Assembly: GCA_963792655.1 (NCBI GenBank)
Contig: CAWBWU010000004.1
Coordinates: 248,001-312,000 of the forward strand
Reading direction: 5' to 3'
Source of the DNA: DOZZ01 sp963792655
Lineage (GTDB): Bacteria; Acidobacteriota; Terriglobia; Bryobacterales; Bryobacteraceae
Length of the DNA: 64,000 bases
In this document: piece by piece, positions 47,181 to 56,339 of the stretch
Layout: the number at the start of each line of letters is the position of its first letter
How positions within the stretch are numbered: position 1 is the first letter of the stretch
Notes under the pieces: model-generated
Told to the model about the DNA's origin: nothing
Database searches by the model: none
Seen by the model: only the letters and a program-made list of their open reading frames with translations
Made by a program: the position numbers and the translations under genes

Positions 47181-47882
47181 TCAGTCGACTGTAACTTCAA
47201 TTGATCCTACGCCGGAGCTGGCGTGCAAATGAATCGTTTTGGCGTTTGCAGAACCCTGATGGAAGTAGCGCCCGTCTTGCTGATCCATGCCTTTTACGTC
47301 GATACCGCCAATTCCTTTTGTCAGGTCGGCTTCGATGCGCGCGTCTGAGGGAAGGTGCACCCGCATCCGGCCGACGCCGCCTTCGAGCGTGGCCGTGCAG
47401 TCCTGCTTCAGCTTGCCGCGCATATCGATTTCCACGTCGCCCACGCCCAGATGGACATCGAGCCTTTGCAGGTTCAGTGAGCCGAGCGCCAGATGACCCG
47501 AACCCGCGCCGAATTCCAGTTTCAGGCGAGTTGCAACGGAATCGTTCAGCTTGACGGTCCAGTCATTGTGGCCGTGGCCTTGCGAGTTGCCGGATTGCTG
47601 CTCGATGCTCACGTTCGTGTCGGAAGCCGAAGCATTGCTGATGACCACGGGTTTCCAGGACGGCACGTTGTAGGTGAAGTCGCCATCCACCAGATCTGCC
47701 GCGCCGCCCGTGACGTGAAGATCGCCCGCGCCGATTTTCAGATTGATGGATGCGGTTTCGGCGTGTCCGAGAGGCACCTTCTCGCTTGAGTGCTCGTCCG
47801 GTCCAGTGGGCGTGCTTGAGTAACTACACGACCACATCAACAGCGCCGCGCAGGGTAGCAGGAGAGTTGCAATTCGTTGCAT
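47181..47882 (-). CDS. Exported protein with a repetitive beta (DUF4097/LiaF 'toastrack'-like) domain
   Basis: ATG 47882 is chosen; upstream in-frame codons extend 48 residues into the divergent promoter region. The 233-residue protein has a signal peptide (IATLLLPCAALLMWSC, possibly a weak lipobox at Cys19), a short linker and then a right-handed beta-helix-like repeat: LKIGAGDLHVTGGAADL, LKLEFGAGSGHLALGSLNLQRLDVHLGVGDVEIDM, GGVGRMRVHLPSDARIEADL. The pattern matches LiaF/DUF4097 cell-envelope proteins. Function unknown. Confidence 0.72.
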   Translation of the reverse strand: MQRIATLLLPCAALLMWSCSYSSTPTGPDEHSSEKVPLGHAETASINLKIGAGDLHVTGGAADLVDGDFTYNVPSWKPVVISNASASDTNVSIEQQSGNSQGHGHNDWTVKLNDSVATRLKLEFGAGSGHLALGSLNLQRLDVHLGVGDVEIDMRGKLKQDCTATLEGGVGRMRVHLPSDARIEADLTKGIGGIDVKGMDQQDGRYFHQGSANAKTIHLHASSGVGSIEVTVD

Positions 47883-47973
47883 CGGGGAAATATAGCAAAT
47901 GGGTTGCCCGCTTGCTACGCGCGCTGGCACGCTTGGTTTTCGGCATTGCGGGTTGTGAATTGTGTAGCTTGTA

Positions 47974-49407
47974 ATGATGCAGGGATTCTTTGGGCATCCG
48001 CGAGGACTGGCCACGCTGTTCTTCACCGAGATGTGGGAGCGCTTCAGTTTTTACGGCATGCGCGCGATCCTGATTTTCTTTATGGTCGGCAGCGTCGCAA
48101 GCGGTGGACTCGGGTTTCCAGAAGGCAAGGCGGGCGCCGTGCTCGGGCTCTATCTTTCGATCAGCTACCTGCTCGCCATTCCTGGCGGCTGGCTGGCGGA
48201 CCGCTTGATTGGCCAACGCACCGCAGTGCTGTGGGGCGGGGTTATCATCGCGCTCGGCAACTTTTCACTGGCGATGCCGTCGTTGACCAATTTTTATCTG
48301 GGCCTGGTAGCGGTTGCGATTGGCACCGGACTATTGAAGCCCAATGTCAGTACCATGGTCGGCCAACTCTACGCGCCCGGCGATAACCGCCGCGATGCGG
48401 GATTTTCCATCTTCTATGTCGGCATCAACCTCGGCGCGTTTCTTGCGCCGTTTGTGTGCGGCACGCTTGGCGAGCGCGTCAACTGGCACTACGGTTTTCT
48501 GGCGTCTGGTGTGGGGATGACGCTGGGCACGGTGCAGTACCTGCTGAGCCAGCGTCATTTGCGCGAGGTGGGCTTGCGGCCCGACAATCCGCCGGAAGAG
48601 CGCCGCAAGAGTTCACGCATTCTGATCTTTGCCGTCATCGCCGTCGTGGTTCTGGCCGCGCTGTTGATCTCGGGCGTGTTGAATCTGAGCGCTGAACTGC
48701 TCGCGAATGTTTTTGCGTTCAGCTTGACGGGCGTCGTGGTGCTGGTCTTTCTCGCGTTGATGCTGGATCGCAGTTACAACAAGGAAGAGAAGAACAGGAT
48801 TCTTGCCATCTTCGTGTTGTTCTTCGGCGCAGCGCTGTTCTGGGCAGCCTATGAGCAGGCGGGATCGACGTTGAACCTGTTTGCCGAGCGCAGCACGCGT
48901 CTTTCCGTCTTCGGGCTTGCTTTCCCCGCAAGCTGGTTCCAGTCGATGAACTCGTTCTTCATCTTCATTCTGGCCCCGGCGTTTGCCTGGTTATGGATCT
49001 GGCTCGGACGCCGCAATCCGTCGAGCCCTGCGAAGTTTGCGACGGGTCTGGTGTTCGTCGGGTTAGGCTTTCTGATCCTGGTGCCGATCGCCGGCATGAA
49101 GAACGTCAGCCCGATGTGGCTTACCGCCACTTATTTTCTGCACACCGTGGGCGAGATGCTGCTGAGCCCGGTCGGCCTCAGTGCGATGACCAAACTTGCG
49201 CCCGCGCGCATTGCAGGCTTCGTGATGGGCGTATGGTTTCTGGCAACATCGGTTGGAGATTTCATCAGCGGCCGACTGGCATCGTTCTATTCGAGCTTCC
49301 CGCTGCCCGTTTTGTTCGGAGTGGTCGCGGGATTCGCGATCGCCGTGGGCCTGGTGATGGCGCTGCTGGTGAAGCCGATGAAGCGGCTGATGGGCGGCGT
49401 GAACTGA
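47974..49407 (+). CDS. POT-family proton-coupled oligopeptide transporter
   Basis: A 477-residue PTR2/POT transporter. The family signature EMWERFSFYGMRAIL (ExxERFxxY, proton site) is at residues 19-33, and FSIFYVGINLGAFLAPFVCG is the second PTR2 motif. About 14 membrane helices follow, including the C-terminal FVMGVWFLATSVGDFISG. It imports di- and tripeptides with protons. ATG 47974 is used; ATG 47977 is equally possible. The gene diverges from the beta-domain protein with 91 bases between starts. Confidence 0.93.
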   Translation: MMQGFFGHPRGLATLFFTEMWERFSFYGMRAILIFFMVGSVASGGLGFPEGKAGAVLGLYLSISYLLAIPGGWLADRLIGQRTAVLWGGVIIALGNFSLAMPSLTNFYLGLVAVAIGTGLLKPNVSTMVGQLYAPGDNRRDAGFSIFYVGINLGAFLAPFVCGTLGERVNWHYGFLASGVGMTLGTVQYLLSQRHLREVGLRPDNPPEERRKSSRILIFAVIAVVVLAALLISGVLNLSAELLANVFAFSLTGVVVLVFLALMLDRSYNKEEKNRILAIFVLFFGAALFWAAYEQAGSTLNLFAERSTRLSVFGLAFPASWFQSMNSFFIFILAPAFAWLWIWLGRRNPSSPAKFATGLVFVGLGFLILVPIAGMKNVSPMWLTATYFLHTVGEMLLSPVGLSAMTKLAPARIAGFVMGVWFLATSVGDFISGRLASFYSSFPLPVLFGVVAGFAIAVGLVMALLVKPMKRLMGGVN

Positions 49408-49414
49408 GCGGCGC

Positions 49415-50011
49415 TCAGACCGTCTGAGGTACGCGCGGGTTCCTGCGGAACAGGCCTTTCAGAGTGCGATAGATACGCGGAACGATCCACAGGGCGATGC
49501 CCACGAAGATCACCACGATGACCAGCACCACGACCGGATGGAAAGCCATCAGGAATGTGGAGCCGAATGCGATGGCGTCTTCAAACAAGCTGAGCAGGAT
49601 GTTCGAAAACGGTTCGGGGCTCGCGTTCGCCGCCAGCCGCGTGGTTGCTTTCATGCCATGCGAACTCAGCGCCACACCGCCGCCCACCAGCATCGCCGCG
49701 AGGCGTACGCCGGGATCGAAGTGGCCGAACGCTGAGGCCGCGAGCACCGCGCCTGCGGGCACGCGAATAAAGGTATGGACCGCATCCCACGTGGAATCGA
49801 TTGCGGGAATCTTATCGGCCAGGAATTCGATGGCGTACATCGCGCCCGCCAATCCGATGATCCACCACTGCGCAAGAAAGCCGAGGTCGCCTGGAAGGTG
49901 CACCACGTGAAAACGCTCGAGCAGGCCGAGCGTCAGCACCGAGGCATAGAGGTTGATTCCCGAGAGCCATGCCGAGCCCATCGCGAAGCCGAGCGTCGAA
50001 AGCGTGTTCAC
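49415..50011 (-). CDS. DUF4126 membrane protein
   Basis: A 198-residue membrane protein with the DUF4126 entry SGINLYASVLTLGLLERFHVVHLP, followed by WWIIGLAGAMYAIEFLADKIP, the glycine-rich LAAMLVGGGVALSSHGMKATTRL and a C-terminal helix VVVLVIVVIFVGIALWIV. The family is unstudied, common in Acidobacteria and Proteobacteria. Convergent with the POT transporter, 7 bases apart, with overlapping hairpins (49404-49426) in the joint. Confidence 0.82.
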   Translation of the reverse strand: MNTLSTLGFAMGSAWLSGINLYASVLTLGLLERFHVVHLPGDLGFLAQWWIIGLAGAMYAIEFLADKIPAIDSTWDAVHTFIRVPAGAVLAASAFGHFDPGVRLAAMLVGGGVALSSHGMKATTRLAANASPEPFSNILLSLFEDAIAFGSTFLMAFHPVVVLVIVVIFVGIALWIVPRIYRTLKGLFRRNPRVPQTV

Positions 50012-50034
50012 AATCTAATTATGGAGCGAATCAG

Positions 50035-50373
50035 ATGACCCAAGCAGAGATGGTCGCCGCGGCGATGAAAAGTGTCGCGACAGCCATCCCGGATTTCGAG
50101 CGGCTGAGCCCGGGCGTGCAGCGTCAGTTGATGGAACTTGGCGAAGAGTATTTCCGCGAAGAGTTCGTCCCGCGGCTGATCGCCGTGCTGAACGTGACAA
50201 GGTACGAGGAGTCGATGGAAGAGTCAACCGCAGCCCAACGCGAGTACATCGATGACCATCGGGAATTCCTCGAGGCAAGCATCGGGAAAGCCCAGCGCGC
50301 CGCACAGGACCAATTGCGCGAGACGTATGACGCGAGTCCTTGCTTCGGGCCGCCGCTTCAACGCTTGATGTGA
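50035..50373 (+). CDS. Small soluble protein of unknown function
   Basis: A 112-residue helical protein (MTQAEMVAAAMKSVATAIPDF, ELGEEYFREEFVPRLIAVLNV). No signal, membrane span or known motif. ATG 50035 is chosen as an upstream start would lie inside the divergent DUF4126 gene. Its 3' end overlaps the convergent exported-protein gene by 16 bases. Confidence 0.6.
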   Translation: MTQAEMVAAAMKSVATAIPDFERLSPGVQRQLMELGEEYFREEFVPRLIAVLNVTRYEESMEESTAAQREYIDDHREFLEASIGKAQRAAQDQLRETYDASPCFGPPLQRLM

Positions 50374-50969
50374 AAGAAGTGGTTGATCTCCGGCCGGTAC
50401 TCATGCACCAGGCTGCGGACGACATAAGAACCGATGTTTTCGAGCCCGTACTCAAGCGTGTGTTTCGAGTCGCTGATCCGGTTGGGATACCAGGTAGAAG
50501 CAACGAAAGCGCTGCCTACTGCTCCCGCGAGACGCGCAACGGCCAGGCGCTCTTTGCCATCGTCGTAACGCGCAATGAAGGCATGCTCGACGGCAAACTT
50601 CACGCGCTCGGCATTGCTGCCTTTGCGCAACACCACGTAGCGCGGATCCTCATGAATGATCGCGCCGACCGCATAGGCGATGGTGTCGTCCGCAACTGAC
50701 ACACCAAGGCGCGAACCGTAGCGCTTGCCGAATGCTTCGCCGCCCTGGCCCCATTCGGGAGGCGTATTGCGTTCCTGGGCGATCGCGGCGCCTATCGCAT
50801 TTGTCAGGAGCTTGCTGGGACGAAAGGCTTCGTGAAAGTAAAAGTAGGTTTTGCCGCTTGCACTGAGCGCGGGATCAGCACTGTCGTGGGTGAGCACAAT
50901 AGCGTCGGTGGCCCACGCCGGTGCTGCGGAAACGAATACCGCGATCGCAATTCTGGTCAGGAAACGCAT
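50358..50969 (-). CDS. Exported protein of unknown function
   Basis: ATG 50969 begins a clear signal peptide (MRFLTRIAIAVFVSAAPAWA); the reading frame extends 42 residues further upstream but without a signal. The 203-residue protein has a conserved-looking helical core (YFHEAFRPSKLLTNAIGAAIAQE, GSAFVASTWYPN) and the C-terminal RSLVHEYRPEINHFFHIKR, which I associate with a family of unnamed acidobacterial periplasmic proteins. No catalytic motif is recognised. Confidence 0.62.
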   Translation of the reverse strand: MRFLTRIAIAVFVSAAPAWATDAIVLTHDSADPALSASGKTYFYFHEAFRPSKLLTNAIGAAIAQERNTPPEWGQGGEAFGKRYGSRLGVSVADDTIAYAVGAIIHEDPRYVVLRKGSNAERVKFAVEHAFIARYDDGKERLAVARLAGAVGSAFVASTWYPNRISDSKHTLEYGLENIGSYVVRSLVHEYRPEINHFFHIKR

Positions 50970-51032
50970 TGCACACCAGTGTGGCATGCGTCGCGATCTC
51001 TGTACACGTTGAATAGGTACACTGAAATATAC

Positions 51033-53713
51033 ATGCACAACCTGAATTCCTTCGGGTGCGCAGCCACGCTCTCTGTCGGCAGCGGCCAATTTCACTATTT
51101 TCGTCTGGCGACTCTAGAAGAGAAGGGAATTGCGAACGTATCGCGGCTGCCGTTCTCGACAAAGATCCTGCTCGAAAATCTGCTGCGCCACGAAGACGGG
51201 AAGAAGGTGCAGGCTGCCGACGTGGAGTACGTCGCGCGCGGGGTCGGGGGACCCAATCCCAAAGAGATCAGCTTCATGCCGGCGCGCGTGCTGCTGCAGG
51301 ATTTCACGGGCGTGCCGGCGGTGGTCGATCTGGCGGCCATGCGCGACGCGCTGGCTGCGATGGGTGCGGACCCGGCCAAAGCCAACCCGCTGTTGCCCGC
51401 CGATCTGGTGATTGATCACTCGGTGCAGGTGGATCAGTTCGGCACCAAGGACGCCTTCAGCATCAACGCGCTGCTGGAGTTTCAGCGTAACCGCGAGCGG
51501 TACATCCTGCTGCGCTGGGGGCAGACGGCGTTCCAGAACTTTCGTGTGGTCCCGCCGGATACAGGCATCGTGCACCAGGTCAATCTGGAATATTTGGCGC
51601 CTGTTGTGTTCCGGCGCCAGACGAGCGAGGGCTGGCACGCGTACCCGGACACGCTGGTCGGCACCGATTCGCATACCACGATGGTCAACGGCTTAGGCGT
51701 AGTCGGTTGGGGCGTGGGTGGTATCGAGGCAGAGGCGTGCATGCTGGGCCAGCCCGTGTCGATGTTGCTGCCGCCCGTGATTGGGTTCAAGCTACACGGC
51801 AAGTTGCGCGAAGGCTGCACGGCGACGGACCTGGTGCTGACCGTTACGCAGATGCTCCGCAAACGTGGAGTGGTCGGCAAGTTCGTTGAATTCTATGGCG
51901 CCGGCCTGAGCGCGTTGAGTCTCGCCGATCGCGCGACCGTCGCCAACATGGCTCCCGAGTATGGCGCGACAATCGGTTTCTTCCCGGTGGACGCCGAGAC
52001 GTTGAACTACCTGCGCATGAGCAATCGGGAACCTTCTCTGATCGAGTTGGTCGAGGCTTACAGCAAAGAGCAGGGCTTGTTCCGGACGGATGAGATGAAA
52101 GATCCGCTCTTCTCGGAATCGCTCGAACTGGATCTCGATACGGTTGTGCCGTCGATGGCCGGCCCCAAGCGCCCGCAGGACAGGCTGAACCTGCCCGATG
52201 TAAAGAGCAACTTCCTGACGGCGTTCAAAGATTCGCTGAAGAAGACGCCTGAAGTCGCTGGGGAAGGCGAGGCTGCGGAGCTGCCGTCCGGCGCCGTGGT
52301 GATTGCGGCGATCACGAGTTGTACCAACACTTCGAATCCTTCGGTGATGCTGGGCGCGGGCTTGCTCGCGAAGAAGGCCGTGGCGCGTGGTCTGCGTTCG
52401 CGCTCGTGGGTTAAGACCAGCCTTGCGCCGGGTTCCAAAGTGGTGCTCGACTATCTCAATAAGGCCGAGTTGATGCCATCGCTCGAGGCTTTGAATTTCC
52501 ACCTGGTCGGCTACGGTTGCACCACGTGCATCGGGAACTCCGGACCTCTGTCGGAGCCGGTGTCTGCCGCGATCCAGAAGAACAATCTGGTGGTTGCGGC
52601 GGTTCTGAGCGGCAACCGTAACTTCGAAGGCCGCATCAATCCGCTGGTCAAGGCAAACTACCTGGCATCGCCGCCGCTGGTGGTGGCTTATGCGCTTGCG
52701 GGCCGGGTCGATATCGATCTGCAGAATGAACCTCTCGGTAATGACGATAGCGGCAACCCGGTCTATCTGCGCGAGATTTGGCCAAGCACTGCAAGAAGTG
52801 CAGGAAGCCATGCGCGGTATCGATGCGGAGATGTTTCGCGGCATCCTACGCGACGCTTTCCAAGGCGACCATAACTGGAGCACGCTGGCGGTTCCCGAAG
52901 GCCAGATCTATCACTGGGACGAGCAATCGACGTACATCAAGAAGCCGCCCTACTTCGACAAGATGCTGCCGCTCACCGACGACCGATCTGCCGACCTGTT
53001 CGGAATGCGCGTACTCGCGCTGCTGGGCGACTCCGTCACGACAGACCACATCTCGCCCGCCGGTATCATCGCGAAGGATTCCCGCCGGCAAGTATTTGAT
53101 CTAGCAAGGCGTGAAGCCGGTGGACTTCAACTCCTACGGCGCACGCCGCGGCAACCATGAAGTGATGGTGCGCGGCACGCTCGCGAACATCCGTCTGAAG
53201 AACCAGCTTGCGCCCGGCACCGAAGGCGGCTGGACCGACGCATCAGCCTGATGGCGAGCATGTACATCTAGACGCCGCCGTTGCTTATGAAGCCGAAGGC
53301 GTGCCGTTGATGATCATCGCCGGCAAAGAATACGGCTCCGGCTCCTCGCGCGACTGGGCTGCGAAGGGCGTGAAGTTGTTGGGCGTGCGTGCCGTGATCG
53401 CCGAAAGCTTCGAACGCATCCACCGCACGAACCTGGTCGGCATGGGCGTGCTTCCGCTGCAATTTCTGCCCGGAGATACTCGCCGTCCACATTGAAGCTG
53501 AGCGGTAAAGAAACTTACTCGGTGCAGGGTGTCGACGCAGCGCTGCGGGGAAGCAACAAGGCCACGGTTACGGCGACCAATGCCGACGGTGTGTCGAAGA
53601 GCTTCGACGTCCTGGTTCGCGTCGATACGCCGCAGGAGGCCGAGTACTTCCGCAACGACGGCATCCTGCCTTTTGTTCTGCGCCAACTAGCGGCAGGTAC
53701 GGCTGGCAACTAA
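51033..53713 (+). CDS. acnA: Aconitate hydratase A, frameshifted at the 3' end
   Basis: ATG 51033 is chosen. About 893 residues in total, the normal AcnA length. The 4Fe-4S ligands are Cys430 (SCTNTS), Cys496 and Cys499 (GCTTC). DTLVGTDSHTTMVNGLGVVGWGVGGIEAE and LSGNRNFEGRI are further signatures. After 52780 the frame slips near 52785, about 53085, 53238 (an extra G) and 53480; the C-terminal pieces GDSVTTDHISPAG, GKEYGSGSSRDWAAKGVKLLGVRAVIAESFERIHRTNLVGMGVLP and FDVLVRVDTPQE are all family-like. One stop, TAG at 53102-53104, lies in an otherwise intact stretch where Glu is expected. The enzyme isomerises citrate to isocitrate. Confidence 0.93.
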
Positions 53714-53741
53714 GCTAAACTCCTAGGCGAGGTGTTCTGAA

Positions 53742-54137
53742 ATGATCAGACTGCTGTTGCTTCCGGTGCTGTTTGTTTTTGCGCTGCTGGGCGCGTCTAC
53801 CGCAGTCAATTTGACTGGCGCGTGGACCGGCACCATCGATGTGAAAGACACCGATAGTGGGTCCGTGATCAGCACTCCGGTGCGGCTCACCATCGATCAG
53901 AACAACGACATAATCTCGGGCAAGATCGGCCGCGATGGCGAATCTGACGTGACGCCGATTCAGCACGCGCGACTCGAAGGCAACAAGCTCTCGTTCGAAG
54001 CGGTCAACGCCGACGTGAATGGTCCCGTGAAGTTCGTACTGATCTTGCAGGACGATCACCTCGAAGGAGAGATGAAGGCTTCGGTCGATACCGGCGAGAT
54101 TACCGGCCGCGTGAAGATCGCCAAAGAAAAGAAGTAG
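53742..54137 (+). CDS. Small secreted beta-rich protein of unknown function
   Basis: A 131-residue protein with a signal peptide (LLLLPVLFVFALLGAS). The mature part is a small beta domain (LTGAWTGTIDVKDTDSGSVI, VRLTIDQNNDIISGKIG, KFVLILQDDHLEGEMKA) like lipocalin-type or copper-resistance accessory folds. It lies 28 bases after acnA but has no obvious functional link. Confidence 0.66.
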   Translation: MIRLLLLPVLFVFALLGASTAVNLTGAWTGTIDVKDTDSGSVISTPVRLTIDQNNDIISGKIGRDGESDVTPIQHARLEGNKLSFEAVNADVNGPVKFVLILQDDHLEGEMKASVDTGEITGRVKIAKEKK

Positions 54138-54140
54138 ACG

Positions 54141-55328
54141 CTACTTCTTCAACTCGGCCTGCAGTTGCCGGAACGCTGTTTCTTCAAACGTTTGCTTTAA
54201 TCGTTCGCGCCCCGTGGACTTCGGATCGCCATTCTGAGGCGGCTCTTTGCGTAAAGCACGGCCGAGAAAGATCGTAGCCTCGACGTCATCCGGCACTCGG
54301 GCCAGCACGGCGCGAAAACTTGCTTCGGCCGATTTAAAATCGCCTTGTTTCCAGAGCGCATAGCCCAGGTTGAACCAGTAGTCGGGATCAGCCTCATCGC
54401 CTTCCACAGCTTTGCGGAAATTGCCGGCTGCGGCGGGATCGTTCTTGCGCAATTGCGCTGCGCCTAGATTGTTGAATACTTCGTTCAGCGGAATTTTTTT
54501 CGCCACCTCTTGAAACAGTTGGCCGGCTGCTTCGAAATCGCCCGCTTCAAAACGGCAGATGCCGAGCAGGTACCGCGCTTCCATGAAGTGCGAATCGGGC
54601 GCGGTGACACGCGTGAGCCACGTCGCCGCTTCCTTGTAGTTTTTCTGATTGAAGTACATGCGCCCCAATTGAAATGCGGGCTGCGAGAAGCGCGAATCGA
54701 GCTGTGCGGCCTGGGTAAAGAAGCGGACCTGTTGCTCGGTCGCACGCGCCAGCAGTCCCCGCACGTAACTCTCGATCGCTTCGACGCGAACTGGGGGATG
54801 CGTCATCAAGAACATGTCCTGCGCCGGCGCCGACTTCGGAAGTAACTGATGGATCACCTGCCAGGCCAGCTTGCTCTGGATCATGCTGAGGTCGGCAAGC
54901 TGTCCAGTTTGGCGAAACTCGGGTCCAATCTTGCGATGCTTCAGATCCAGCAGGCGCGCGGTGATGGTGATCGTCCCTTTCACTGCGGCGCCGGTAGCTG
55001 CGGTTGACTGAACTTCATAGTCGCCGTAGACGACATCGCTTGCGTCGAGCGCTTCGCCGATCTTCATCACGGTTGCGCGCGTCAGTTGTGCTTCGGGCCG
55101 CACGGAGAGACGGCGGTACACTTCTACGCGGTCCTCGCGGTTGAGCGCCAGCACGCTTTGCGATGCCAGTGATTCGCGCAGCGTTTCTGCAATGCTTTCG
55201 CCGATCCAGCCGAAATTTCCGGCCGCGTGCGGATAGAACGGCAACACGGCAACGGTTTCAGCAGCGCCTTGAAGCACGCCTGCGCACAACACCAAATACA
55301 AAGCGACGACTGACCCTTGACGATTCAC
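54141..55328 (-). CDS. TolB-like N-terminal plus TPR protein
   Basis: GTG 55328 is the best start: the miaA stop lies 11 bases upstream and a signal-like helix follows (VVALYLVLCAGVLQG). After it comes a TolB/CsgG-like domain (VAVLPFYPHAAGNFGWIGESIAETLRESL, DASDVVYGDYEV), then 5-6 TPRs (ESYVRGLLARATEQQ, AEASFRAVLARVPDDVEATIFLG). Total 395 residues. TolB-TPR proteins scaffold envelope complexes. It is adjacent to miaA on the same strand, probably co-transcribed. Confidence 0.78.
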   Translation of the reverse strand: MNRQGSVVALYLVLCAGVLQGAAETVAVLPFYPHAAGNFGWIGESIAETLRESLASQSVLALNREDRVEVYRRLSVRPEAQLTRATVMKIGEALDASDVVYGDYEVQSTAATGAAVKGTITITARLLDLKHRKIGPEFRQTGQLADLSMIQSKLAWQVIHQLLPKSAPAQDMFLMTHPPVRVEAIESYVRGLLARATEQQVRFFTQAAQLDSRFSQPAFQLGRMYFNQKNYKEAATWLTRVTAPDSHFMEARYLLGICRFEAGDFEAAGQLFQEVAKKIPLNEVFNNLGAAQLRKNDPAAAGNFRKAVEGDEADPDYWFNLGYALWKQGDFKSAEASFRAVLARVPDDVEATIFLGRALRKEPPQNGDPKSTGRERLKQTFEETAFRQLQAELKK

Positions 55329-55338
55329 CGTAGGTATT

Positions 55339-56263
55339 CTAACGAACTGCTGCAACCCACTCGAGTGCGGCCGCGCGGATGTGAGGTTCGGAGCCGAAGC
55401 CCTCGAGCTGATGCAAATCGCGCTCACGGCGGAACCATGTCATCTGCCGCTTCGCGTAACGCCGTGTTTGCATTTGCATATCCGCGATGGCGTCTTCGCG
55501 TGAGATGGTTCCGGCAAGCACCTGCATTGCTTGCGCGTAGCCGATCGACTCGAACGGTTTGACCGAGGCCGGGTAGCCGCGCGCCAAAATGCTTTGGCAC
55601 TCTTCGATCAGCCCGTGCTCGAACATTTGTTCACAACGTTTGTCCAGCCGCGCGTAGAGCTCAGCCCTTGGCGGAAATAAGCCGACTTTGCGGATGTGAA
55701 AACCTTCGATCGGCTGCGGCGCGGGTTGCGCCGAGGCGCGGCCGCGGCCACGAACGGCAATTTCGATGGCGCGAATCAGCTTCGGAATGTCGTTCGCGTG
55801 AATGCGTTGTGCCGAGAGCGCATCGAGCCGCCGCAACCTGCGGTGCAACAACCCGGGCCTGCGGTGTTCACGTTCGAGTCAGGCGCGCGCGCAAGTCTTC
55901 ATCGCGCGGTGGTGCGGGAGACAGACCGTCGAGCATGGCCCGGAGGTAAAAACCGGTTCCCCCCGCCACGATTGGCACTTTGCCGCGAGCTGCAATCTGG
56001 TTCGCGATTTCCCGCGAGACGCGCGAAAAGTCTCCGGCGGTCACGGTCTGCTTCGGGTCGGCCCAATCGATCAGGTGGTGCGGTACGCCAAGCCACGCCT
56101 TCTCCGGCAGCTTCGCCGTGCCGACATCAAAAAATTTGAAGATCTGGAGCGAATCGCAACTGATGACTTCGCCGTCCAACGATTGAGCAAGATGGATCGC
56201 CAGGTCACTTTTCCCGGAACCCGTCGGTCCCATGATGGCCACGAGCAGAGGTAAAGCGGTCAT
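55339..56263 (-). CDS. miaA: tRNA dimethylallyltransferase, frameshifted
   Basis: The N-terminal piece (55868-56263) has the P-loop GPTGSGKS (residues 12-19), CDSLQIFKFFDVGTAK, GVPHHLIDW and AGGTGFYLRAML. The frame changes near 55860 to RIHANDIPKLIRAIEIA, LIEECQSILARG, ESIGYAQAMQVLAGT and RRYAKRQMTWFRRE. Total about 308 residues, normal for MiaA. It adds a dimethylallyl group to A37 of tRNAs reading UNN codons. Every family landmark is present, so the break is likely a sequence error. Confidence 0.92.
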
Positions 56264-56339
56264 GGATGGGCGATATACTGAGAAAAATGTTCGCCTGCGC
56301 CCGCCGTGTCACCCTGGCGCTTAAAGGAAGTCACAATTC

